Assembly (NCBI RefSeq): GCF_900105985.1
Contig: NZ_FNUB01000005.1
Location: forward strand, 2,356,001-2,420,000
DNA: 64,000 nt
Direction: 5' to 3'
Source of the DNA: Tenacibaculum sp. MAR_2010_89
Lineage (GTDB): Bacteria > Bacteroidota > Bacteroidia > Flavobacteriales > Flavobacteriaceae
Below are positions 33,753-43,343 of the stretch, in pieces. Within the stretch, counting starts at the first letter, position 1; each line of letters starts with the position of its first letter. A model generated the notes under the pieces. That model was not told the origin of the DNA and ran no database searches. It was given only the letters and a program-made list of their open reading frames with translations. A program made the position numbers and the translations under genes.

Positions 33753-34427
33753 TTTATAAGTTTGCCCAATAGGTACTTTATGCTCATTAATTAAAATACG
33801 ATTTCCTTCAATAAATTTTATTTTATTTATTGCAACAATAAATGATTTATGTACTCTTAAGAAATCATTTGCATTTAATATATCTTCATAATACGAGATT
33901 TTTTCATGACTCACAATCATCTCATTTGTTAAAAATAATTTAGTGTAATTTCCATAAGCTTCAATATATAGAAGGTCATTTAAATTAATTTGATGATGTT
34001 TTTTATTGCCTTTAACAAAAAAACGAAAATTTGTTTCAGAAGTAGTATCTACTTCTTTAATCACTGTTTTAATAGTATTTAAATCAGTTATTTTATTAAC
34101 TGCTTTTACTAAGCGATCAAAACTAAAAGGTTTTAAAATATAATCTACAACATTTAATTCAAACCCTTCTAAAGCATATTCTTTATATGCTGTTGTAATA
34201 ATAGTTTTTGGAGGTTTTGTAAGTGTTTTTAAAAAGTCAAGCCCTCTAAGTTTCGGCATATTAATATCTAAAAACATAAAATCTATAGTATGTTCATTTA
34301 AATATTGCATAGCTTCCATTGCATTATAACAATTTTTTTTCAATGTTAAATGAGGTAACATGTTACAGAACTCTTCAATAATCTCATGAGCTAAAGGTTC
34401 GTCATCAATTATAATATAGTTAAGCAT
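33726..34427 (-). CDS. LytTR-family response regulator
   Basis: 233 residues. The receiver domain has the acidic IIIDDEPLA, phospho-acceptor Asp54 (FMFLDINMP) and Lys99 (YILKPF). The LytTR DNA-binding domain (about 130-233) has HHQINLNDLLYIEAYGNYTKL and FLRVHKSFIVAINKI. It overlaps the upstream kinase gene by 8 bp, so the two are an operon. It is divergent from the ABC exporter genes at 35757, which are plausible targets. Confidence 0.92.
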   Translation of the reverse strand: MLNYIIIDDEPLAHEIIEEFCNMLPHLTLKKNCYNAMEAMQYLNEHTIDFMFLDINMPKLRGLDFLKTLTKPPKTIITTAYKEYALEGFELNVVDYILKPFSFDRLVKAVNKITDLNTIKTVIKEVDTTSETNFRFFVKGNKKHHQINLNDLLYIEAYGNYTKLFLTNEMIVSHEKISYYEDILNANDFLRVHKSFIVAINKIKFIEGNRILINEHKVPIGQTYKNNVNKLYS

Positions 34428-35550
34428 TTTTATTTATTTTTAGAGTGGTTTTATAAACGTTATTGGATATATCTATAGTTAATTCATGCTTATTATTGTA
34501 CAATAAAGAAAGTCTTTTTTTAAGGTTTTCTAACCCAATACCTTTAGTTTTATTTATTTCATTAGGATCAAAATTATTTTCAATAACAAAAAATATAGCA
34601 TCATTTGTATCGTATAAATTTATATTGATAAAAGCATTTTCAGTAAGAGTGTCAATACCATGCTTAAAAGAGTTTTCTAAAAACATTATATATAGTAAAG
34701 GTGCTATTGTTAAATGATGATTAACATCTTTATAATTGAAAGAAATTTCTACTGATTTTTTGTGCCTAATTTTATGGAGTTCAATGTAATTATTTAAATA
34801 CTCAATTTCATCTAAAAGTTTTACAGTTTCTTTTTCTCCTTCATATATAGTGTAACGCATCATATCTGATAGCTTTAAAATAACATCAGGAGCTTGTTTA
34901 GAGTTCTTTATAGTTAAAGCGTATAAGTTATTTAATGTATTGAAGAAAAAGTGTGGATTTATTTGTGTTCTAAGTAACGATAATTCAGTTTTTGCTTTTT
35001 CATTTTTTAAATTTTGTAACCATTTCCATTGTTCAAAAACCCATACTAAAAAGAATAAAGGAATTGGTAAAAAGAAGATGTAAATTGGAAAATTTTCTTT
35101 AATCTTTAAATAAGCATCTAAATTTCCTGAAAGTAGCCTTAAATAGAAAAAGTATAAAAGTAATGGGGCGTAAATAAGTGTTATTAGTTTCCAATATTTT
35201 GTAAAGAATTTTGGAGCTATAATGTATGCAAAGCCTAACCAAAAGACTAATAAAAGGGTAAAAGTTATTGGGTTATCTGGTACCTTCATATAAGAATCTA
35301 TTACTAATGCTACAAAGAAAATAGCGATTATAGCAAATACTTTTAACAGAACATTTTTTTTAGTTATTAGATACTTGTAATGATGAATAGGTAACGCAAT
35401 TACTAACCACCAAAATAGAGTAATAATAAACACTTCAAAAGGTTGATCACGAGGTATGTTTAAATATTTGGTAGTATCTAAAAAGTAAAATATTGGAATA
35501 ATAATTAAACCAATAAAGAAGGCTTTGTATTTTTTAAAAAACTTAATCAT
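34420..35550 (-). CDS. LytS-type sensor histidine kinase
   Basis: 376 residues. The N-terminal part has about five or six membrane helices with almost no extracellular domain, the layout of intramembrane-sensing kinases. The kinase core of the His_kinase/LytS type has the phospho-acceptor region TQINPHFFFNTLNNLYAL, the N box NSFKHGI and a G box GIGLENLKKRL. It is the partner of the LytTR regulator downstream. Such pairs often sense antimicrobial peptides or an exporter they control. Confidence 0.92.
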   Translation of the reverse strand: MIKFFKKYKAFFIGLIIIPIFYFLDTTKYLNIPRDQPFEVFIITLFWWLVIALPIHHYKYLITKKNVLLKVFAIIAIFFVALVIDSYMKVPDNPITFTLLLVFWLGFAYIIAPKFFTKYWKLITLIYAPLLLYFFYLRLLSGNLDAYLKIKENFPIYIFFLPIPLFFLVWVFEQWKWLQNLKNEKAKTELSLLRTQINPHFFFNTLNNLYALTIKNSKQAPDVILKLSDMMRYTIYEGEKETVKLLDEIEYLNNYIELHKIRHKKSVEISFNYKDVNHHLTIAPLLYIMFLENSFKHGIDTLTENAFININLYDTNDAIFFVIENNFDPNEINKTKGIGLENLKKRLSLLYNNKHELTIDISNNVYKTTLKINKNA

Positions 35551-35756
35551 ATATCAAAACTACTAATGTTCTTATGTTTTTACAACTATATTGATATACA
35601 GTATGAAAATTATGATGAACAAGATCATTTTTATGATGAACCTAGTTTTAATGTAAAAAATAGTATATGTATGTAAATAAGTTAATTGTACGTCACTTTA
35701 AGTTTTAAAAAGAAGATAAAAAAAACACATTTGTAATGTAATTAAAAAGGATCATT

Positions 35757-36644
35757 ATGAATACACTAAAAATAGAAAACTTAACTAAAACATATTCAAA
35801 CGGAGTAAAAGCATTAAAGGATATTAATATAGAAATTACTAACGGAATGTTTGGCTTATTAGGAGCTAATGGGGCTGGAAAATCATCTTTAATGAGAACT
35901 ATTGCTTCTTTACAAGAACCTACTTCAGGAACTATTACATTTAATGACTCAAATATAGTAGAAACTCCAGAAAAGATTAGAAATTGCTTAGGGTATTTAC
36001 CACAAGAATTTGGCGTATATCCAAAAATATCTGCAGAAAAACTATTAAATCATTTAGCAGTTTTAAAGGGGATTATTAATAAAAAAGAGCGTAAAGAACA
36101 AGTAACAGCATTACTACAACAAGTTAATTTATATCAACATAGAAAAAAAGCAGTGCATACATTTTCAGGAGGTATGCGTCAGCGTTTTGGTATTGCCCAA
36201 GCATTATTAGGAAATCCTCAAATAATTATTGTAGATGAACCAACAGCTGGTTTGGATCCAGAGGAAAGCAATCGTTTTTTAAATTTATTAAGTGAAATAG
36301 GGGAGAACGTTATTGTAATTTTATCAACACATATCGTTGAAGATGTAAAAAATTTATGCCCAAAAATGGCTATTCTCTCAAATGGTCAAATTATATCAGA
36401 AGGAAATCCAAAAACATTGGTAGAGAGTATTAAAAACAAAATATGGAGTAAAATTATACGCAAAGAAGATATTGAATCGTATAAAAAAGCTTTTGATGTT
36501 ATTTCAACAAAATTAGTTTCTGGTGATACACAAGTAAGGGTTTTATCAGAGACTAAACCGGAAATAGGTTTTGAGTTAATTACTCCAAATTTAGAAGATT
36601 TTTACTTTGCAACACTTTTTAATAATCAATTAAAAAACGCATAA
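35757..36644 (+). CDS. ABC transporter ATP-binding protein
   Basis: 295 residues. Walker A GANGAGKSS, Q-loop YLPQEFGVYP, signature FSGGMRQRFG, Walker B IIIVDEPTAGLDP and the switch His in STHIVED are intact. The C-terminal extension (about 215-295) is the usual regulatory tail of antibiotic/bacteriocin-type exporters. It starts 206 bp from the divergent LytS kinase and 3 bp before the permease-peptidase gene, its probable membrane partner. Confidence 0.93.
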   Translation: MNTLKIENLTKTYSNGVKALKDINIEITNGMFGLLGANGAGKSSLMRTIASLQEPTSGTITFNDSNIVETPEKIRNCLGYLPQEFGVYPKISAEKLLNHLAVLKGIINKKERKEQVTALLQQVNLYQHRKKAVHTFSGGMRQRFGIAQALLGNPQIIIVDEPTAGLDPEESNRFLNLLSEIGENVIVILSTHIVEDVKNLCPKMAILSNGQIISEGNPKTLVESIKNKIWSKIIRKEDIESYKKAFDVISTKLVSGDTQVRVLSETKPEIGFELITPNLEDFYFATLFNNQLKNA

Positions 36645-36647
36645 ATT

Positions 36648-39600
36648 ATGTTTAAACAGCTATTAAATTTTGAGGTTTATTATCAATTAAAACAACGTGC
36701 ATTTCCAATATTTGTTATTTTATTTTTAGCGCTAGGTTATTTTGTAGGTAAGCAAGGATTTGCTCCTAAGGGAGTTCATTTTAATTCAGTATATCAAGTT
36801 TATTTTCATACAAGTCTTTTTACATTAGGAAGTGTATTTATTATTATGTTTTTCGCTGTTAGCGCAATGCTTAGAGATAAACAACATAATATGGAGAATT
36901 TAATTTACAGTTCTTCAATTAAAAAATCACACTATTTTTGGAGTAGATTTTTAGGTACATTTATTTTTAGTACACTAGCTTTTTCGCCTTTTATAGTAGG
37001 TTATATTGGTGGGAATTATTTTTCAAATTTAGATCCAGAACGTTTAGGTGATTTTAAACTATTAACATATTTACAGCCTTGGCTATATATTGTTGTTCCT
37101 AATATCTTTATTTGTACAACGGTTGTTTTTTCTGTAAGCACATTAACCAAAAGTAGTATAGCAACTTATATTAGTGCTGTATTTTTATACATGCTGTATT
37201 TCGTTTGTTCAATCTTTTTAAATTCTCCACTTCTTGCACAATCTGTTCCTGCATCACCAGAAAGTATGGCTATAGCTGCTGTTGCAGATTTGTTTGGGAT
37301 TGCAGCATTTTTTGAACAAACACAATATTGGACTCCATTTCAAAAAAACACGCAATTATTATCATTTTCAGGTTACTTTTTTATGAATAGATTAACTTGG
37401 CTTCTTGTTTCCTTTGGAGTTTTATTAAGTACTTATAAATTATTTTCTTTTAGGAAAATAACAAAAAAAATAAAGAAAAAAAGGAGATTTAATAAAGAAA
37501 ATATAACTTTAATAGACTATAAACCATTAGAGCAAATCCATAATTTTAAAACAAAAATAAAAACATTTATATCTTTAATAAAATTAGAATTAGTAAGTGT
37601 TTTTAAGAGTTTACCTTTTATTGCAGTTCTTATAATGTGGTTGTTTATTGTGTTTTCAGAATTATATGCAACAGTAATAGAAGGAGGTGAATATGGAGTT
37701 AGTTCGTATCCTTTTACGAATCAATTAATAGCTTTAATAGTTGACCCTCTAACAATTTTTAGTTTACTATTAATTATATTCTATAGTGCAGAAATTGTAT
37801 GGAGAGAGCGTAGCTTAAATTTTAATTTAATTATAGATGCGGTTCCAACAAAAAATAGCACATTCTTTTTAGCCAAATTTTTTGTAGTAGTATTATTACC
37901 AATTATTTTAATAACTACAGGAATTTTAATGTGTATTATTTTTCAAGTAAGTTTAAGTTATACAAACTTTGAGTTTAGTTTGTATGCCTCATTGTATTAC
38001 CATTATGGTTTACAATTAATGGTTTTCTCAATGATAGCAATTTTTGTGAATAGTATTACTAAAAGTAAATATGCTGGAATGGGAATTTTTAGTTTAATTG
38101 TAATATTAAGTTTAAAATCTAGTTTAATAGGACTAGAGCACCCGTTAACAAGTATTGGTTTTATGCCACGAGTTGCATATTCAAATATGAATGGTTTTTA
38201 TGGAGGCTCAAGTTTATTTAACCATTTAGCATTGTATTGGTTAGTTTTTGGTCTTTTTTTAATGACTTTATCATTTAAAATGTGGAATAGAGGAGTAGTA
38301 TCAGATCATTTATTTAAACTAAAAAAGCTACGCTATGAGTTGACTAAAATTCAAAAAGTATCAATTTCATTTTTAGTAGTACTATTTATTAGTTTTGGGT
38401 CAATAATATTTTATAATATGAATGTGATTGATACCTATGAAAGTTTCAATAATCAATTAGATTTTAGAGAACAATATGAGAAAAAGTTTAAAAAATATGA
38501 AAATTTAGAAAGACTTTTTCCAATATCTAGAAAAACAGAAGTAGCTATTTTTCCTTCAGATAGACGCTATACTGTAAAAGCAAATTATATTTTGAAAAAT
38601 GGTAGTTCAAAACCAATATCAGAAGTTTTTATAACAGAAAGAGTTCCGTTAAAGTCTATTTCTTTAGAAAAAGGAACGCTTATTAAAAAAAATAATGAAT
38701 TTGGTATATACATATTCAAATTAAACGAGGATATTCAACCAAATGACTCATTATTATTTAATTATGAGTTGGCTTATAAAGTTAAAAAATACGAAAACAA
38801 TAAAACGATTGTTAAAAGCGGAACATATATAACACACAGAACATTTGAACCTATGCTTGGGTATAGCAATAGTTTAGAAATAACTAACAGAGTAGAACGA
38901 GAAAAAAGAAATTTACCAAAAAGAAAAGAAGTAGAAATATCAGATTCTCATATTGAATTAGATGATTTTAATAATGAAAAAATACATTTTGAAACCATTG
39001 TATCAACAAATAAAAATCAAAAAGCTTTAAGTTCGGGTAGTTTAATAAATGAATGGGTTGAAAATGATAGGAATTATTATCATTACAAGTCTAAAAATAA
39101 GATTATACCTATGATAGCTTATTTTTCAGGAGTATATAAAACTAAAAAAGTTAATCATAATGGGGTTTTAATTGAGCAATACTATGATGAAAACCACTCT
39201 TTCAATATTGAAGAAATAGAAGAAAGCGCAAAACAAACTTTAGATTATTGTCAAGCTAACTTTGGTAAGTATAATTTCAATCACCTAAGAATAGCTGAAA
39301 TACCTTTACATTGGTCATTTGGAGGTTTTGCACACCCAGGAGTTATAAGTATGGTAGAAGACCGATTGTATTTATCAAATGTAAGTGATTCCTCAATATT
39401 CAATTTAGTAGCAAAAAGAACAATTCATGAAGTAGGACATCAATGGTGGGGACATACATTATCAGCAAAACCAGTTGCAGGAGGGGCTATTTTTGTTGAA
39501 GGCTTTGCAAAGTATACTGAGGCTGTAGTTATGGAAAAAATGTATGGAAAAAGAGCTTTATACGAATTAAGTGATAACACTAGAAGAAGATATTTTTATG

Positions 39601-40205
39601 GTAGAGCTTTTGCTGGTGAACAAGAGCCTCCAGTTTATAAAGTATTAGGACAAGGATATATTTCTTATGGAAAAGCATTAACCGTTTTATTAGCTGTAAG
39701 AGATTTAATAGGTGAGAAAGAATTAAATATAGTATTAAAGAGTTTAACAAAGAAATATAGAAATAGCAAAACTTTAGAAGTAAATTCCATTGAGTTTTTA
39801 GAGGCTTTGTATGATGTAACTCCTTTAAAATATCATGAATTAATTGATGATTGGTTTAAAAGAGTAATTACGTATGATTTAGCAATAGATAGAGGAGAGT
39901 TTAAACAATTAAAAAATGGAAAGTTTAAAGTAACTGTTACATTAAAAGCAAAACGATTTAATACTTTGGAATCAGGAGAAATTGAAGAGAAATCTATTAA
40001 TGAACCAATAAAAATAGGAGTATTTAATTCACACCCTTCTAAAATAAAACGTAATGATCAAATATTATATTATCAATCATTCATGATTAATAAAGAAACT
40101 TTAGAGGTTACAATAATAGTTAATGAAGAACCAAAATATATCAGTATTGACCCATTTGGTACAAGAAATGATGAAAATTTAATAGATAATACTATAAAAC
40201 TTTAG
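36648..40205 (+). CDS. ABC permease fused to an M1-type zinc aminopeptidase domain
   Basis: 1185 residues. Two sets of about six helices (near 15-270 and 310-590) form an ABC-2-type permease. From about 640 a soluble part follows: a beta domain and then an M1 (gluzincin) catalytic domain with HEVGHQWWGH (His927, Glu928, His931) and a downstream Glu in FVEGFAKYTEAV. The usual GAMEN exopeptidase motif is not seen; HWSFGGFAHPG lies at that place. The fused type occurs in Bacteroidota and a few other groups. It probably exports or trims peptides. It follows the ATPase by 3 nt and faces a LytTR/LytS pair. Confidence 0.92.
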   Translation: MFKQLLNFEVYYQLKQRAFPIFVILFLALGYFVGKQGFAPKGVHFNSVYQVYFHTSLFTLGSVFIIMFFAVSAMLRDKQHNMENLIYSSSIKKSHYFWSRFLGTFIFSTLAFSPFIVGYIGGNYFSNLDPERLGDFKLLTYLQPWLYIVVPNIFICTTVVFSVSTLTKSSIATYISAVFLYMLYFVCSIFLNSPLLAQSVPASPESMAIAAVADLFGIAAFFEQTQYWTPFQKNTQLLSFSGYFFMNRLTWLLVSFGVLLSTYKLFSFRKITKKIKKKRRFNKENITLIDYKPLEQIHNFKTKIKTFISLIKLELVSVFKSLPFIAVLIMWLFIVFSELYATVIEGGEYGVSSYPFTNQLIALIVDPLTIFSLLLIIFYSAEIVWRERSLNFNLIIDAVPTKNSTFFLAKFFVVVLLPIILITTGILMCIIFQVSLSYTNFEFSLYASLYYHYGLQLMVFSMIAIFVNSITKSKYAGMGIFSLIVILSLKSSLIGLEHPLTSIGFMPRVAYSNMNGFYGGSSLFNHLALYWLVFGLFLMTLSFKMWNRGVVSDHLFKLKKLRYELTKIQKVSISFLVVLFISFGSIIFYNMNVIDTYESFNNQLDFREQYEKKFKKYENLERLFPISRKTEVAIFPSDRRYTVKANYILKNGSSKPISEVFITERVPLKSISLEKGTLIKKNNEFGIYIFKLNEDIQPNDSLLFNYELAYKVKKYENNKTIVKSGTYITHRTFEPMLGYSNSLEITNRVEREKRNLPKRKEVEISDSHIELDDFNNEKIHFETIVSTNKNQKALSSGSLINEWVENDRNYYHYKSKNKIIPMIAYFSGVYKTKKVNHNGVLIEQYYDENHSFNIEEIEESAKQTLDYCQANFGKYNFNHLRIAEIPLHWSFGGFAHPGVISMVEDRLYLSNVSDSSIFNLVAKRTIHEVGHQWWGHTLSAKPVAGGAIFVEGFAKYTEAVVMEKMYGKRALYELSDNTRRRYFYGRAFAGEQEPPVYKVLGQGYISYGKALTVLLAVRDLIGEKELNIVLKSLTKKYRNSKTLEVNSIEFLEALYDVTPLKYHELIDDWFKRVITYDLAIDRGEFKQLKNGKFKVTVTLKAKRFNTLESGEIEEKSINEPIKIGVFNSHPSKIKRNDQILYYQSFMINKETLEVTIIVNEEPKYISIDPFGTRNDENLIDNTIKL

Positions 40206-40369
40206 TGTTTAAATTAAAAAAGTAACTAATAATTTCTACCTGAATTTTGAATGATTTTTATGAAATAAGAAACAGAAATAGTGGTAATACTTATAAAATT
40301 AATTCTGATTAATATGAATGTCCAAGAAAAATATATAAAAAGGTTACAATTAGTTTAAAGTAAAAACTG

Positions 40370-40495
40370 ATGAGAGGAAATATTAGAATGTATGGTACGC
40401 CTCTTTCAATTAAAGCAAACACACTTAATTATCATTTTGATAAACTTGAACAATTAGTAGAAAGTGAGTATAGCAAAAATAAATATGAATTATAA
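40370..40495 (+). CDS. Very small hypothetical protein, 41 residues, possibly a gene remnant
   Basis: The frame reads MRGNIRMYGTPLSIK ... YHFDKLEQLVESEY and ends KNKYEL. No signal peptide or known motif. It sits directly before a terminator, so a transcript end here is plausible. It could be the tail of a decayed gene together with the 14-codon frame just upstream; low confidence that it is translated. Confidence 0.25.
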   Translation: MRGNIRMYGTPLSIKANTLNYHFDKLEQLVESEYSKNKYEL

Positions 40496-40512
40496 TATTA
40501 TGTAATTCAAGT

Positions 40513-40536
40513 AAGCCATTGTTAATTCAATGGCTT
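40513..40536. terminator. Intrinsic terminator
   Basis: AAGCCATTG (40513-40521) pairs perfectly with CAATGGCTT (40528-40536), 6-nt loop, then TATTTG. It serves the plus strand; on the minus strand the hairpin is followed by ACTTGAATT, which is weak. Confidence 0.75.
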
Positions 40537-40579
40537 TATTTGTATATAATACTTTGTTTTTATTAAAAATGTGTTGTGA

Positions 40580-42634
40580 TTATTGATTTTTTACACGAAG
40601 ATTTTTTTTAGCCCAATTAAGATTATTTTTTGCAAATTGAAATGTAGAATCAATTTGTAATGATTTGGTTAAAGCTATTATTGCTTCTTCACGATTTTTT
40701 AATGCTATAAATGCACTACCTATATTATTGTAAGCAAATTTATTTTTAGGGTCAAATTCTAATGCCTTCTCAGAAGCAATAATACATTTTTTATATAATT
40801 TTTCATTATAATAAGCTAAACTTAAATTAATGTAATTATCCGCTGAGGGTGAATTTTTAGCTAAATCTTCTACTGATTTTAACTTTAGGTTTATTGTTTT
40901 TCTATTATTCAAATAAAAATTAGATAAAGAATCTTTAGGTATAATTTTCAAAGTTTCTTTAACCAAGTTATCTAATTTTTTATAATTTCGAGATTGATTA
41001 TATATTTTCATTAATAAATGTCTTGTTTCTATACTAACATTATTTAATGAAAGAGCTATTTTAGCATTAGAAAGCGATTCTTGAAAACGACTTTTCTTAA
41101 AAAGAAAATCAGCATAAAAATGATAGCATTCGCTATTTTTTGGAGCATACCTAATAGCTTTTTTATAATAGGATTCAGCTTCAACAGGTTTATTCATGGC
41201 ATTGTTTACTACAGCAATATTTACGTACAAAGTTGAATAATATGGAGAATATACAAGGGCTTTTGTAAAATAATCTAAAGCTATATCGTATTTTCCAATT
41301 TTCATTTGAGTTAAACCATAATTCATAAGTCCTCTTCCGTTTTTAGGACTTTTTATTGTTACATCATACCAAAGGCTTTCTTCAGAATGCCATACTTTAT
41401 TACGTTCTCTTGTACCTGTTGTATATGCTGAAAGAATAATAATTCCTAGTATAATTATACCATATTTATACAAAGGCTTTGAATTTATAATTGATTGACG
41501 ATTAATTATAAGAATACCAATTGACCATGTAACACTAAGTGTCAAACCTACAAAAGGAAAAAACATACGGTGGTCATTTGTAACTTCAGCAAGAGAAATA
41601 AAACTAGATGTAGGTGCTAAAGAAATAAAAAACCAAATAATACCAAAAGCTATAGGCCTTGTTTCTTCTTTTTTCGATGTTTTGAATGCAATTACAATTA
41701 TAGTAATAACAAAAGCCAAACCAGCATAAATTCGTTCATCAAACACATTTGAAAATGCAGACAAATCAGTGTCAGCAGATAAATTAGTTGGAATAAAAAA
41801 TGTGAAAATATAATGGAATAATACCCAAGGTTGAGTCATCAAATAATTTAAGGTTGAAACTCCTCCAGGTTCAAAAGATGGGCTTTGCATTTTTAAAACA
41901 AAAACACCCAAGAGACCACAAACTATAAAAGCTGGTAAAGTTTGAAGGAACGTTTGTTTTATAATAGTTACTCCATTTTTACTAAATATTTCGAATAAAG
42001 ACTTTTTAACTTCAAACAACAATACATAGAAAAATAATATAGGAGCAAACATTGTGGCAGTTTCCTTTGTAAGAATACCAATTACCACAGGAATTAAATA
42101 CAAAAATTTTTTTCGTTTCTTAGGATAAGATATGTATAAATAAAATCCAGCAATAACTGATAATGTAGATAAAGAATCACCTCTTTGATAAATGTAATTT
42201 ATAGTTTCAGCATTTGCAGGATGAATTCCATAAAGTGCTACAGCAAAAAAGACTATAAAATCTGACCATTTATTTTGAGTTACTTTTGAAATTATTTTTC
42301 TGAATAGAAAAAACATAACTATCAATTGAATTAAAAACCAGATAAACGTACTCAAGTGAAAATAAAAAGGATTTAAACCACTTGCAACGTAATAATCAAT
42401 GGTTAAAGACATCATTGTTAGTGGTCTGTATGTTTGATGGTTAGCCAAAGTAGAAGAGGTGGTGGCATCTTTAAAAAAAGAAGGAATGTTTTTTATATCT
42501 CGCACATAAGAGTTGTCCACTATTTGGTTATAGTCATCAAAAGCAAAGGTATTGTTAAAGTGGTTAGAGTATGTTAGTGTTACTAAAATTAGTATAGTTA
42601 CCAACATTAATAACTTTTGTGTTTTTTTACGCAT
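40580..42634 (-). CDS. TPR-containing membrane protein like TMTC/GT-C O-glycosyltransferases
   Basis: 684 residues. The N-terminal 410 residues have about ten helices and a GT-C-like first loop with AFDDYNQIVDNSYV (Asp-Asp, probable metal/lipid-sugar site) and YRPLTMMSLTIDYYV. The C-terminal 270 residues contain several TPRs (for example IALDYFTKALVYSPYYSTLY, AESYYKKAIRYAPKNSECYH). This resembles the TMTC O-mannosyltransferase layout. It is the distal gene of an operon with a methyltransferase and a GT2 enzyme, so a role in lipid-linked or protein glycosylation is likely. Confidence 0.8.
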   Translation of the reverse strand: MRKKTQKLLMLVTILILVTLTYSNHFNNTFAFDDYNQIVDNSYVRDIKNIPSFFKDATTSSTLANHQTYRPLTMMSLTIDYYVASGLNPFYFHLSTFIWFLIQLIVMFFLFRKIISKVTQNKWSDFIVFFAVALYGIHPANAETINYIYQRGDSLSTLSVIAGFYLYISYPKKRKKFLYLIPVVIGILTKETATMFAPILFFYVLLFEVKKSLFEIFSKNGVTIIKQTFLQTLPAFIVCGLLGVFVLKMQSPSFEPGGVSTLNYLMTQPWVLFHYIFTFFIPTNLSADTDLSAFSNVFDERIYAGLAFVITIIVIAFKTSKKEETRPIAFGIIWFFISLAPTSSFISLAEVTNDHRMFFPFVGLTLSVTWSIGILIINRQSIINSKPLYKYGIIILGIIILSAYTTGTRERNKVWHSEESLWYDVTIKSPKNGRGLMNYGLTQMKIGKYDIALDYFTKALVYSPYYSTLYVNIAVVNNAMNKPVEAESYYKKAIRYAPKNSECYHFYADFLFKKSRFQESLSNAKIALSLNNVSIETRHLLMKIYNQSRNYKKLDNLVKETLKIIPKDSLSNFYLNNRKTINLKLKSVEDLAKNSPSADNYINLSLAYYNEKLYKKCIIASEKALEFDPKNKFAYNNIGSAFIALKNREEAIIALTKSLQIDSTFQFAKNNLNWAKKNLRVKNQ

Positions 42635-42692
42635 AAAAATTATAAGGTTAAAAGGCTTGTTAACAAATAATAAAAATGTAAAATTTTATATT

Positions 42693-43304
42693 TTATAGCT
42701 CTTTTTTTCTAAGCACGGTTATAAAATGTAAATCTCTTCCAAAAATTAAATTAAAAGGAAATGGATAAATAGGTACTTTGCAATTAATATTTTCAATTTC
42801 CAATCCTAACTCAGAAAAAGTAGTTTTCCAAAAATCTAGATTTTTGAAATTATAAATAACTTTAACACCATGTGGAGCATTTCCAACCCAATCCATAAAC
42901 TTTAATATACCAAAATCAAGAGCATTATTATAATGATGATCTTTAATGATAATATATTTTTTACTTACCCTTGCTGCTTCAGTTATCAATTCTTTAATAT
43001 TCGTTGTATGATGTAAAACATCTACAAATAGAGTAGCGTCAAATTCATCATCAGTATGTGGAATAGTTTTACCATCAAACATTTTAAATGGTATGGCACA
43101 ACTTTCACGAGCAAAAACATCTATGCCTTTTATCGTTATGTTTTTTTTGTTATCTAGAACCATTTTTGAGATGGTACCATCTCCGCAACCAATGTCTAAT
43201 AGATTAATATTGTCAGGAATTTGTATAGCTATTTGATTTGAAAGTACATCTATTCTTCGCAAGAATACATATTTATGATGTAATTTTTTAAATAAATTGA
43301 GCAT
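42693..43304 (-). CDS. Class I SAM-dependent methyltransferase
   Basis: 203 residues. SAM-binding motif I is LLDIGCGDGT (about 35-44), the acidic residue after beta-2 is in GIDVF, and motif IV is in ATLFVDVLHH. The fold is the Methyltransf_11 type. Acceptor is unknown. It sits between the GT2 and TMTC-like genes on the same strand, with 39 and 58 nt gaps, so it may modify a sugar or lipid carrier product of this pathway. Confidence 0.85.
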   Translation of the reverse strand: MLNLFKKLHHKYVFLRRIDVLSNQIAIQIPDNINLLDIGCGDGTISKMVLDNKKNITIKGIDVFARESCAIPFKMFDGKTIPHTDDEFDATLFVDVLHHTTNIKELITEAARVSKKYIIIKDHHYNNALDFGILKFMDWVGNAPHGVKVIYNFKNLDFWKTTFSELGLEIENINCKVPIYPFPFNLIFGRDLHFITVLRKKEL

Positions 43305-43343
43305 GTTTTTTATTAAAATTTATAAGTGGATTAAATTTTTTAT

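Larger units (their letters stand above)
40206..40579. other. 374-bp intergenic region with possible gene remnants
   Basis: It contains a 14-codon frame (about 40315-40359) and a 41-codon frame (40370-40495) on the plus strand and a terminator at 40513-40536. Nothing else of note is seen. The two short frames could be pieces of one decayed gene. Confidence 0.4.
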
